From Gari tellinella (Eukaryota; Mollusca; Bivalvia; Cardiida; Psammobiidae), in assembly GCA_922989275.2 (NCBI GenBank), contig OV277869.1, forward strand, positions 24,934,189-24,998,188: DNA of 64,000 nt, given 5' to 3'. The position numbers and the translations under genes were made by a program. Within the stretch, counting starts at the first letter, position 1; each line of letters starts with the position of its first letter. This document shows positions 11,137 through 23,000 of the stretch, piece after piece. The notes under the pieces were generated by a model that saw only the letters and a list, made by a program, of their open reading frames with translations, was not told the DNA's origin and did not search any database.

Positions 11137-14100
11137 CTGTAAATTGTTTGTGCTAGGATTAGTTGAGAAAGAAATATGTTACATAACCCATCTCCATAGC
11201 ATGTTGTCAGTGATTATGATAAGTGCTTGGTTTAAAGCAGGCTGAAAGTAAAGCTGAAAGCTCTTGAAGGAGCTTGTTTTACAACTAATTACAGCTGTCT
11301 GGATGTATCGAATATTTCCTATGGATCGTAAAGAATGAAAAGAAATCTCTATGAGGAATAGGTAAATGAATGTAAAGACTTCAATGAAAAAGAATAGTTT
11401 ACTCTTTACTATTGGTTTATATATAATCAGGTCCTGATAAAGAGTAAAAAGAAAATGTTTCCTGAGTCCTGATAGGGGCGATTCTTAGAGCAGGCTGAAA
11501 ATAAGGCCAAACGTTAATGAATAAGAGTATTTTTCTTGACATTCAGCTTGCTATACAAGCAACCACAGAGCAACAGATAAGTGTAGTTTTTCAAAACTAA
11601 AATCTTTATTTCTGAATTAAACCCTATGGTGTCACTACTCATTAGAATCGTCTCTTCGAGACGATTCTAATGAGTAGTAACACCATATGATTTGGTGCTG
11701 AAATTGGTGATAAAATGTTTGATTTGTTGAAATAACTACCTCTTATCTGGAGCCCTGAACCACAAATCTTAAACACTGAAAACAAGCTATAGAGGAAAGG
11801 GTTAAGAGATTTTGCAGTAAAAACTTGATTTTTGGCATAGACTTCAGATTTGAAAATTAATCAATGTGAATTATCAGATTTGTCTTTATTTCAGATGGCT
11901 TTAAAACAAATTGGAATAATGCAAATAAGGTTTGGTAAAGTCATGGCATGCAACTGAAAACTATTATAAATCAAGATTACTAAAAGATCCCAGATTCAGT
12001 AATCTTGAATTAAGCAACCACTGAACAAAGAAGAACCTACATGTATAAAGCCAGGTGATCACCCCAATGCAGGATAAAGTAATGCAGAAAGCTCCTTCAT
12101 AAGCTTTCTGTAAAGTATCCTACTTTTGAATGGGCCCTACAATCAAGTTTGGGTGAAAATAAACTCATCTGAAATCTGGAGCCATGCAAAATCACGGTTT
12201 TTACAGCAAACTTGCTAGTTGTTCAACCTTGAGGTAAAGCATGCTAGATTGTAACCTTAGATCATTCTCAATAATACCTATAAGCCTGTGCTGCTCTTGC
12301 GGTAAATGCATCCATAGGATCATTGCAGTTCCCGATACAGATGTCTCCGATGTCGCTAGGTTTGACATTGGTACTTTTCAGGACAGCAGTCATAGCTGCT
12401 GATAATAGGTCATCGCCATATGTGTCCTACATAAAGGAAAATATAAACCAAGGACTTCAGGTATGGAGAGTTTTTTTCAAAAATAACATCCGTATGTCTC
12501 CACAAAACCCTATGCCGTGGCTACTTGAAATCATTTAATGATTAGAAATGTCTCAAATAGACAATTCTAAAGAGCAGTCACACTATAGGTTTTAATTAAA
12601 TGCAGACAAAAAGGAGAACATGTGTACTACCGTAATACTTGGGAGCTTAAAACATCTAAGTGCACAAAGAAGGATAGTGTATTTAAAAATCTAAATTAAA
12701 ATCAAATACATTGAAGACAAACCTCAGGGTACATCTTGCGTCTTCATTTTATTTGAACCTCTGGATGTTGATGACAATTGATACTGGTGGTACTCTAAAT
12801 CAGATAGGTCATGCAGAAAAGTTCTTTACTTTTATCCTCCTTTCAGACTTTAATACTAGTACATAACTACTTGTTGCAATCCCATAACGATAGCAACAAA
12901 TGACACATTCAATAAACAGCTCCTGATTTAGAGAGTCAACACTTTAGCTCAGAGGTTACATAGTAGAACCTCTCTATTAGAACCGCTAAAAAGAAGGCGA
13001 ATTGTCTGTATATAAGAAAGGTGACAGCTCAAAGCAATGTGAAAGTGATACAGAAAGCTCCTGTAGGAGCTTTCCGTTTCACTTTCACATTGCTTTAAGC
13101 AGTCACCTGTATTAAACGACTAATATTTGACACAATTTAGTGGTCGTAATAGAGAGTACCGGTATCTACTGTATATGGTATAGGACTGTCAAGCAGGTGT
13201 CCCAGTTTTGATCCCTACAGAGGGTTGTCATAGTTTCCAATATGGATTTTGTTATGATTTGTTACGAGAGTTTCAGGATGAACGTTCTAATGCAGGACAA
13301 TTGCTACAAAGTATTTCAAAAAAGATCAAAATTAGCTAAGGAAAGTAAACTTTATTCTCATTAAAAAATTGGCCTACATCATGTTTGTTAAGACTTTAGT
13401 GGGTCCCCCAAAACTATCAAATGTCCCCTGAAATTTTGACAGACTGAGAAGTCTTCCAGTTCAATCTTGGAAGGTTGGTGGTAACCCAGTTGCCTATTTG
13501 TGCCTGAAACAGTGCTTCTAGGGTCTTCCTCCATCTGCAATTAGAAGGATGCCCCCACCTTAATTGGTGACAGGTTGATTATGACCTAGCTTGAGGAACA
13601 TGAACTTAACTTAATTTTATGTCATGAATGACTAGAAAGATCAGAAAAGGTAATTCCTGCGGAATCTCCAGGGCTCAAGATAAATAAGAGTGTGGAAACT
13701 AAACATTTCCAGCAAATTCTCCGCTACGTCTCCACAAAGCTTATATTGCAAAAATTAATTAGAATCGTCTCAAAGAGGCGAGTTTAATGAGTGGTAACAA
13801 CGTTGACTTTGGTGAAGAAAGTAAGTACAGTCAAACGGTTAACCTGTATTATTAAGCGAACAGAATTAGGTTGCCTGTAATGATAGGATAGAGCTAAATG
13901 CTGGAAAAGAGGACTGTACGCATTACTTAATCCTGCATTGAGGTGTCACCTGTCATAAAAGCTATAGCCTGATTACCTGTGTTTTCGCCACCCTAAGCTA
14001 TATTTTCGCGCATTTTTTAATGATTTTGAAATATTTAATTTCTTTAAAAGTAAATCATAACTTTTACAACTTTGCAATAAAAAGTAACAATGGACAGCTA

Positions 14101-14668
14101 GAATTAAAATTACCAACATGTCCTTTGATTGGAAACTTTTTGTGAATTATTGTTATTTTATCTTTTTCATTCACATTTTCGGTGCTTGAAATCTTCCCGA
14201 GTGAAACTGTCCTAGTATTCGTATATCCTCTGTAGTTTTCGGACATCATCGGTAGCCTGCTCGTGACGGAATTCTAAGTTTTGCTTAGGTGGGGGAATTG
14301 ACAAGAAAGTGGCGAATTGACAAGAAGCAAGGATAAATGGTACTGAATTACCAAATTAAAAATTATTTTCGATATCGCTTAATACAGGTTTGACTGTATT
14401 TAAAAGAGAACATTATCTTCTTCTTCATGTATACAACACTCTCTCAACTTTGAGAATTATAGCTCTGATACCGCTAAAACCCAGCAATGTGTACCTTAAA
14501 AACTCCTTTCCTTGATTTCCCAATAGGTGTCCTTAGAGCTTGAACCACAACTATGTCATCAGGCCCGCTTCCAAACATAGGCGGACCTCTACTTGCAGTG
14601 GGGGCTACTTCAATCTCCGATTTCTGGTGGACAGACAGATGTCTGGATATCACATTTATTCGCTCCAT
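10988..14668 (-). CDS. ACAA1: Peroxisomal 3-ketoacyl-CoA thiolase, 5' part (exon 1 plus two alternative exon 2 copies)
   Basis: This is the N-terminal part of the thiolase that cleaves 3-ketoacyl-CoA to acetyl-CoA and a shortened acyl-CoA in peroxisomal beta-oxidation. Exon 1 is 14668-14495, and exon 2 exists in two copies at 12426-12278 and 11136-10988. The encoded order is a PTS2-like signal, the thiolase start motif DDIVVVQALRTPIGKSRKG, then the D-TYGDDLLSAAMT and GDICIGN blocks, as in animal ACAA1. The exon carrying the active-site cysteine (NRQCSSG type) and all later exons were not found on the minus strand down to position 1, so the gene probably continues beyond the left edge. Introns are full of hairpin MITEs. 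Family assignment is firm; completeness and splicing are inferred. A partial tandem gene duplication is the alternative explanation for the second exon 2. Confidence 0.85.
11582..11766. mobile_element. F-type hairpin MITE
   Basis: Type element of family F: arms ACTACTCATTAGAATCGTCT and its complement meet at CTCTTCGAGACG (about 11650). Outer parts read AACCCTATGGTGTCACTAC and pair with the right side. It lies between the two ACAA1 exon 2 copies. Confidence 0.65.
12278..12426 (-). CDS. ACAA1: ACAA1 exon 2, distal copy (2b)
   Basis: 149 nt between an acceptor (tttatgtag/GACACA) and a donor (TTATAG/gtatta), entering in phase 0 and leaving in phase 2. It encodes DTYGDDLLSAAMTAVLKS, then IGDICIGN, then CNDPMDAFTARAAQAY, matching the second block of ACAA1. 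It is 35/50 residues identical to the copy at 10988-11136 and has exactly the same length. It has a cysteine (GNCNDP) where the other copy has valine. Confidence 0.85.
12505..12590. mobile_element. F-type hairpin MITE, diverged
   Basis: GATTAGAAATGTCTCAAATAG and GACAATTCTAAAGAGCAGTC retain the hairpin with several changes. Older copy between ACAA1 exons 1 and 2b. Confidence 0.4.
12962..13158. mobile_element. E-type MITE (CTCTCTATTACGACCAC ends)
   Basis: Ends AACCTCTCTATTAGAACC and TGGTCGTAATAGAGAG are inverted. The central hairpin CAGAAAGCTCCTGTAGGAGC continues to TTTCACTTTCACATTGC. Confidence 0.6.
13437..13545 (+). mobile_element. SINE fragment (molluscan conserved-domain type)
   Basis: GGAAGGTTGGTGGTAACCCA and GGGTCTTCCTCC match, in opposite orientation, the domain of the copies at 54770 and 56828. 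Truncated. Confidence 0.45.
13747..13805. repeat. F-type hairpin remnant
   Basis: ATTAGAATCGTCTCAAAGAG followed by GCGAGTTTAATGAGTGGTAA, only the central hairpin of the family. Confidence 0.4.
14495..14668 (-). CDS. ACAA1: ACAA1 coding exon 1 with PTS2 signal
   Basis: Fifty-eight codons from the ATG at 14668-14666 to the donor AAG/gtacac, ending in phase 0. Residues 3-11, RINVISRHL, match the PTS2 consensus (R, aliphatic, two any, aliphatic, small, any, H, L), the peroxisomal import signal used by animal ACAA1 through PEX7. A linker follows, then the thiolase N-terminal strand at residues 37-58 (DDIVVV, RTPIG, RKGVFK). The start was chosen because it puts the PTS2 motif at the usual distance from the N-terminus. 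Confidence 0.9.
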
Positions 14669-15200
14669 GATGGTCGTTCACGATGGCCGGTTCAAACACA
14701 ACTGCTTCTAAATCTTAATGAGTACAAAGTTAACTACTGACATCGTTATCTAGTGCGAGACATACTGAAGTCAAAAAGTGGACCGATGGGTTATTTATCA
14801 GCATGTAAAACCGGATGTTTACGTTATCATCGAGATGTATTAGTCGGGGCAAGCAGTAATTTCTCGGTGTCGGAAAACACTATTTCCTGGATCTTTCGAT
14901 TCATTTAAAGCGTTAAAGTAGGTTGTTGTGAGTATAATTAAAGCGTCAAGTTTTTTTCCAACAAAGCACTAAAGTAGTCTGACTTGATTCTACCAGTATT
15001 TGATGATAAATAGTCCTACAAAATACTCAAAATGTTAAATGACGTCAGAGTGGTTACGGATGACGTCATTTTTGAAGTTTTGCTGCAATGGCGGCTTTAA
15101 AATGTACGCTTGTTTGACATCGGATAATAAGAAGTCAAGAGAAGGTGATAGGCGGGGTTTCGTCTCTATGTGAATTGTTAAAACAATGTTAACACGGCAA
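14669..15200. promoter_or_regulatory. Probable promoter region between ACAA1 and the membrane-protein gene, with two CRE sites
   Basis: This is the non-repeat stretch upstream of the ACAA1 start codon. TGACGTCA, the full palindromic CRE (CREB/ATF site), occurs at 15040-15047 and 15061-15068, 21 bp apart (two helical turns). An ATGGCGGC element like a YY1 site lies at about 15089. The divergent membrane-protein gene has its first coding exon at 16283, so this region could serve both genes. Motifs are seen directly; promoter function is inferred, and no transcription start could be placed. Confidence 0.45.
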
Positions 15201-15559
15201 AGGATCTAAAGTAAGAAAAACATATATGCAGAAAATAATATCTTGCTAAATTGAAACATTCTCTTAAGTTTTCAAAGTGACAGTGTAGTTTGCCAACAAC
15301 TGATCACAATCACATTTAGCCTACATCTCATCTGGATGGATGGATGAGTTGGGTTTTATGTCACTGCAACACAAAATAGGTCATTTAGCGCTGATAAATG
15401 ATGAGGGATGATGAATTCAGATGATGCTGAGCTCAGGAAGATGATTTTGGCTAATCTCAATCCTTGCCAACTATCGCTCAAATAATCAGAAACATTTCCT
15501 AATATGACAGTAAAGCCCCAGAACTGCAACAACAGGGCTGCCATAAGTTGAAATGAAAA

Positions 15560-15880
15560 ATCCTAAGATTTCCAAATTTGCATCTTTCAAGTGCGATTTT
15601 ACGAATTGTGCCTTTACCACATAGCCCGTTTCTAGCTTTGTTGACATGTGACTACTTAAAGCAGGCTGGAAGTAAAGCAAAGCAGAATGCGCCTTAAGGC
15701 GCATTCTGCTTTACTTTCAGCCTGCTTTCAGCTACCATGTAGCAGAGAAAAATCCGAAGATTTAAGAAAAATCCGGAGAAATGACAGCCCTGCAACAAGA
15801 TAGAAAGGTCTCTTGGGCATATCTCATCCGGGTGCTGAAGAAATTTTGAATAATTAATTAACCCTTTACCCCATAGCATT
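15560..15880. mobile_element. MITE-A fragments between ACAA1 and the membrane-protein gene
   Basis: A hairpin half at about 15609-15745 (GCGCCTTAAGGCGC centre) and a second truncated end at 15857 (TTAACCCTTTACCCCATAG). Preceded by a dispersed AAGATTTCCAAATTTGC motif also seen near 20040, 23670 and 40570. Confidence 0.5.
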
Positions 15881-16282
15881 TACCTGAAAAAAGATCATAA
15901 TAGAAAATTTTGATGGATTTGACGGCTGACGTGGGAGTTAAACTGTTCTCTATGTAAACACCCGGGATGTGAATGAAGTGCCATTAACGCTGTTTTAATT
16001 TTTCAGATTGCACCGTTAATACATTGTACTTCGGTTTAAGGAAACAGAAGCATAGAAATTATTTCTTATGAAACAGTTAACCTATTATGATGATGATGAC
16101 TGTGTATGATTGGAACTATTTTTATGACTGGAGAAATAAATTAAAGGCATACAGTTAAATGAGAGCAAAAGACAACTTTTGTAGACTACCGGTAACAATA
16201 AATACATGTTAGATCTTGAAGTTATAGTTACAAACATTGCATTATTTATACAATGTGTCTTTTCTTTCTTTAGAATACAGAA

Positions 16283-16419
16283 ATGTGGCAACTGATGCTG
16301 TTGACAACATTGGTTGCCATGGTGACAGGAAGCATATGTCCTCCTCCATGTAAACCTCCAGTCACAATATCTGGCTGTACAGCGTACAAAATGTCAACAC
16401 AGTGTAGCCAGGATTTAGC
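16283..16419 (+). CDS. Membrane protein, exon 1 (signal peptide)
   Basis: The ATG lies just inside an exon that begins at 16274 after a tttctttctttag acceptor. Residues 1-16 (MWQLMLLTTLVAMVTG) form a signal peptide, followed by a Pro/Cys start of the mature protein (SICPPPCKPP). The exon ends in phase 2 at donor gtatgt. Confidence 0.75.
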
Positions 16420-19400
16420 GTATGTTTATCAGAACTTTGTTGAATCAGTGTTTTTCTTCTGACCTGGCCGATTTATTTTTAGATTGGAACATTCTAAATC
16501 TGAAAATGGGATGGTCATTGTGCTCTATAATTTCCACAGGTACTTGACACATACTTTTTTATCTATTACCCCCCCCCCCCCCCCCCCCCCCCCCCTCCCT
16601 TTTTAAAAAAACAAAAATTTTTATTTTTTTTTACTATACTTCTATTATAGATACAAGGTAAACAGCGCAATTCAACACCTAGTCTTTACTATCGTCTTAA
16701 GCTGATGCTAAAATAGACTCGATCGCCGATATTCTCTTGTGGTATCCACGGGAAAGGATTAATTTATCAATATCTACTTTTTATTTCATCAAATTCCGTC
16801 AAATAACGCCACAGTATGTGAATTATAACGAAAATAAGCATCAAAAAGTTTTCTGTCGTTTTCATGGTACATAGCAACGAATGTACATGTAGGGGTGATC
16901 TGTTATTTGTCCACAATAAACGGCCTATGCCACTGGAACTTTCACCAAATATTATAAATCATCTTTAAATGAAATATTATCAGTTTTATATAATTTACAT
17001 AGAATGCAAAATTAAAAGAAACTTTACCTGTTTAATTTTGACCAATGAGATCGCTCCGTTCATTCAATTCATTCCGGTATTCAAAATGGCATTCACAATG
17101 AAATGAGTCTTTCACTTGTCAATTTCATGCCAAATTACATGTATATTTCATATAGCTGATAGTGAAGAGGGTCATGTTCCGACACAAACGCGTTTGCTCT
17201 AATGAAATTAGGTGAAAGTTCCAGCCGTAAAGGCCGTTAAATGTGCAAACCGACTAGATTACCCCTTATTTTGGGCAATAAATTCTGTACCAAGAGAACG
17301 ACAGAAAACTTTTTGATGCAAATTTTCGTTATAATTCACATACTGTGGCGTTATTTGACGGAATTTGATGAAATAAAAAGTAGATATTGATAAATTAATC
17401 CTTTCCCGAGGATACCACAAGAGAATATCGGCGATCGAGTCTATTTTAGCATCAGTTTAAGTGGATAGTAAAGACTAGGTGTCGAATTGCGCTGTTTACC
17501 TTGTATCTATAATAGAAGTATAGTAAAAAAAAAAATTTTTTTTTTTTTTAAGGGGGGGTAATAGATAATAAAGTATGTGTCAAGTACCTGTGATAATTTC
17601 CATAACTTTTTAGCAAAAGTTAGCAAGAGAAATGGATAGCTTTACATTTATTTATTAATGTGCATAATGTACAGTAAAGATGTTATTTTTTTCCCATTTA
17701 AAAGCAAACGCAATTCACTAAACTGTAGAAAATTACAACTTTTTGAAAATTCTATCAAATTAATATGAGTGGCAAACAGATTGGAGCCTGATTAGATGCC
17801 GGTTTACCCGGTGTCTGATCTGGCTCCAACCTGTTTGCATTGAAAATAACAGTTTTAGCGTAATGACATGTTTATTGGGACAGAATAACGTAATCATTAA
17901 AGTTAGCGCAGTGGTCTCATGCTGCATGAGGATCATGGTTATCTCAAGTATGAAAACATACAAATATAATTATATCTGATGTCACCTTGTTTACCTATTA
18001 ACCATTATAAACTGTTCTGTTCTAAAAATAAATCGGCTATGTCAGAAAAATCAGACAATACCAGTTTAGTGTTGGATAAATTTCATTTGCTTAAAGCTTA
18101 GCTACTGTATGGAGTGTATGCTAGCTGTCATTCTGAAAGTGGGCCATTCATTTTTACATTTAAAGATTTGGTAAGTTTACAAACTTGGTAAAATTAGTAG
18201 ACAACAAGGTAAAGGTAAGTAGAACAAACAATCCTGTAGGATTTTCTGAACTTTAAATGTTGTTAAAATTAAGTTTAAATTCAGATAAGATGCCAATTTA
18301 CTTGGCATTAACTGATTAGGGTTCAAACAGTAAATTTACAAAGGTCAATGGGACATGGCAATATTGCATTGAAAAAAGGGGTTTATTGCATTTGTTAGTT
18401 GTTACTATAGTTATGTAGTAACAAAAATTGAGCTTAATTCGTATTGATATAGCCATAATTCAGGGCTCAAGATATCGTACGGTACATTTAAATGACAAAA
18501 TCTTTATTTTTGCATTGAACCCAGTGGTGTCACTACTCATTAGAATTGTCTCTTCGAGTAACAACATAGGTTTTGTTCAGTTTAGTCCTTCTTATCTGAA
18601 GTCTTTTGATATGTCTTATTTTTCTCAGTGACATCAGTGTGTCACAGGCAATTTGTAGCTGTATGTGGCAACAGTTCATGGAGGCAGCAGAACCAGAAGT
18701 CGTTGACACAGAAAGTGGAGAAGAATGTTACACGTGGGCCACGGTCACATGCAGTATGTCACAATATCATGTGCTGCTTATACTATAATACTCAATATTC
18801 TTGAAGGATCATACCAATTATCAAACAATTTATTTTTATTTTTTTAGAGCGAAATTTCAAATATAAAATAAGTTCAAAATGCTACTGTCGTGGTACGTGT
18901 ATAATGAATGAATCCTGAAAACATAAACAGGTGGCTACTTAATGCCAGAAAAAAAGTAATACAGAAAAAGCTTTCTCACTGCATTGCTTTTGATCTGCAT
19001 TGTGTAGAGTCATCTGGCTTAAAAATGGCTTTAGATTTTTCCTGCTAATAATTTTAATCTAGCGTAATGATGTGAGCAGATGTCTGATCAGAGTCTGCTC
19101 TGTTTTCATATCCAATCTGTAAGTTTTGAGTCTTGTTTTATAAGCCAGTGTAATAGTTAATAGATGATAGAAATTCATTTTAGATTGAGTTCAATATATG
19201 AAAATTCAATGAGAGAAGGGTTAATGCATCCTGTTGATAGTCACCTAGCACAGAACTGACATACATGTATTTTCATATGTTTTTACTGCTGCGTTAAGCG
19301 GTGTCTGATCTGGATCTAAACTGTTTGCATAATGTGTTAGTGTTATAGAGCCTGGCAGAGAATGGGTTAATTAAAAGTAAAATTCGTAAAATCCCACTTT

Positions 19401-19972
19401 GAAATTTTATGAGCAACTTATGTATCATAGGAAGCCCTTGACATATTTTCTAAAAGTATTGCTTAGGAAGTTGTACATTGATATTCATCAATACCTGTCA
19501 TTTCTTGACGTCTCGATTGGATCCCAATTATATATATTTCTAGCCTTGGCGCAACAAGAATCTAACAAGATCACTTCTGAGATCTCTAAAGACATTGCAG
19601 CTGATGTGAACAGACTTCAGAAAGCCTTTCTTGTCAACAAGAAGACATCAACAAACGCCCCTGTCAAAGAGGTGGCCAAACATCGCAAACGGAACGGAGT
19701 AGTATTTAAGGAAAAGGTCATAGAAGAGGAAGGTTGGTTAACCCATTACATCATAGATCAGGGCTCCACATAAGGGGAGTATTTGAAAAACTAAAATCAT
19801 TGCTACTGCATTAAACCCTATGGTGCTACTACTCATTAGAATTGTCTCTTCCAGACGATTCTAATGAGTAGTAACATCATAGGATTTGGTGCTAAAATCT
19901 GTGAGAAAATGTTGGATTTGTTCAGTTTGCCCCCTCTTATCTGGAGCACTGACCATAGATATGCCTTTTTAT

Positions 19973-20005
<33 letters not shown>

Positions 20006-23000
20006 TTAACTGAGGTTCAATTCCTAAAATCACACTTGAATAATAGAAATTTTGGAAATTTAAGACTTTTAATGATCAACTAAAGGCAACCCTGTTACAT
20101 GTATTAGGATAACAAACAGTGTTGTATGATAACCCATTACCCCATTATAAGCTGTTTTCTAGTATTGAAGATAGCTGACCACTTAAAGGAGGTTGAAAGT
20201 AAAGTAGAATGCCCCCCTAAGACACATTCTGCTTTACTTTCAACCTGCTTTAGGGCTACATAGCTACCATCTGCTAGATTACAGAAAATATTTCTTATGA
20301 TACATATTCTTGACTGTATAAATTGGAACTTTTTTGTTCAGTGGAGGAATAAATTAAAGGCGTAAAACGGCATATTTATGGGGTAATGGGTTAAATACAA
20401 CTGTATTTTATATCATTTTTCTTTCAGATGGTATTGCCAAGGTGTTGGCGGAGTTGTCTAACATGATGGAGGCTAAATCACTGCAAATGGTGAAGGACAA
20501 AGAACGCAGCAAGCAAAAACAGTCAGACATAGACTTTGTTGGCAAACCGGAGAAAAGTAATCTATTTTCTAGAGCACACCAACCGATAAATGTTGCTTAA
20601 CCAATTATCCCATAGCTTGTTTCTAGTTTTGAAGATAGGTGTCTACTTAAAGGAGGTTGGAAGTAAAGCAGAATGTGCCTTAAGGCGCATTCTGCTTTAC
20701 TTTCAGCCTCCATCTGCTGGGATATAGAATATATTTCTTATGGTGCATATTCATGGCTGTATAAATTTGAACTATTTTCTTCAGTGGAGGTATAAATAAG
20801 AGGCGTAAAAAGGTGTATTTATGGGGTAATTGATTAAATCTTCAGTAAAGTCTTGTTATTATGATATTATCAAAGATGGCATGGGTTAAGTGCTGAAGAT
20901 TTTCTTCACATATAGGTTATTGTCAGTGCTTATAATACAGGTGGTTACTTAAAGCAATCCGAAAGTAAAGCAGGATGCTCCTTCAAGAGCTTTCTGCAAA
21001 TTACTCTCAACTTGACTTTACCCATTACCCCATAGCCTGTTTCTAGTTTGGGAGACTGGTGACCAGGGGCATGCTGCTTTACTTTCAGCCAGTTCTGAGG
21101 GTATACAAAATATTTCTTATGGTATATTATCATGAATACATAAAATGGAACTATTTTCTTCAGTAGAAGAATAAATTGGACATGTAAAAAGGCTGTTTTA
21201 TAGGGAAATGGGTCAAACATTCAGCTGTCAGGATGACAATTTTCCTTAGTGGCTCTATATCAGGACAATCATAGTAGATGCATAAAAAGGCATTTCTATG
21301 AGAAAATGCAAAGGTGTCAAACAGTTTCTAGCAGGGGTAAAATGGTAAAGTAATGCAAATGACCGCTTAACTCTTTGAACCCTAGTCACGCATATAGGCG
21401 TCATTAGCAAACAGTGTACCTGTGAGAAGTACACTTGTCCTATGCAAACAGTGTATACCCTGATCAAAGGGCTCCTTAAGGAGCCCTCTGATCAGGGTCT
21501 ACACTGTTTGTCATTTTGACATATATTGTAAGAATCAACCCTAAAACGTCAAAAATGGACTAGACTAAATTGAAAATTAGAATTGTCCATTTGATGTTTC
21601 AGGGAGGAAAGGGTTAACCCTTTACTTCTTCGCCTGTTTGAAAGACAGGTGACCACCTACAACAGGTTGAAAGTAAAGCAAAATAATTTCTCTGGACCTA
21701 CAGGTTTTTACCCAAAATATTAAAATTTGATTGAAATTATTATCTTGTGCAGATCTATGTTTTAGAAAGGTCATGACTGTAAACGGTTTGATATATTGTT
21801 TTAAAAAAATGGCTTTAAACACAAACACACACAAATAGTGCATTTTTAGCCCATTTTAATGAATATGCACCATAAGATTTTTTTTTATCCAAGTAGATGG
21901 TAGTTTAAAGGCTGAAAGGCACATTCTGCTTTACTTTTAACTAGGGCTGTGTATTGCCTGGCTGCTTGCAATACAATACGTATTGCAATACGATGTAAGC
22001 AATACGCAATATGTATTGCAATACGGATATGCAAAGCCATACAGTAAGATTGGAATACAAATTCCAGTTGCAATACTGATTAAAATGTTGAATACTTAAA
22101 TAAAGATGGTTTTGTTTTCTTTTTATTTTATTAAATATTTTAATGGTGAAATATATCCATTATTTTTTAAGAAGAAATTAATTTTATTGCAGCGTTTTAC
22201 ACTAACTCTGAGTTTGACCGATCAGCAATGATCCCATAGGGATCCCTGGTTTTGAAACTATGCTTCTTTACAACAGATCAGGGTTCACTCCCAAATTTCA
22301 TTGTAATTGAAGGAAGGAGAATGGAGGAAGAGAAATTATAACTATAAATTTTATAAAGGTTTTATACTGTGACAGTTTTTCTGAAGGGATCGACTTTGCT
22401 GAATTCAACACACTATAACTAGTGTTTGATATATCTCACTTCAAAAATCAAATCTCAATATAAGAATCACTATGTAGATCTAGATCTAATAGCATTAGAT
22501 CTAGTTCTTATCATGTATCAATGAAAGTAAATTGTCTTATTTTTCTTTTTTAATATTAAACTAAAATATGTATTTATATAATCCCCAACTGTCATACTTC
22601 CCTCCCTTTCAGTATTTACAGTTTATATGTGGGGGTAACGTGACTTGGAAGTAGTAACCATTTCTTTTCAAAATCCGCCGGTAAAATCCGCGAAAACTGA
22701 TGACAATTTGTAATGTCTACCATATAACACAAAAGCTTGACAGAATTGATTAAAAAACGATCTTGATAGCACGTGCTAATATGTTTTTCTGAAGTTGTTC
22801 ACCGAGATTTCGAAAAATCTATATTATCTTTCAAATAACTCTATCGACGCAACTTACGATTTTACGATCGAAACTAGGTTGGTAACGCCCATATTTAGTT
22901 GACGCACGCGCGTGTCATACTTTTATGACAACAGCAAACACAACTATTATTAGGCCAGAAATCTACATCAACAACCAATTTTGTACCTTGATTGGCAGAT

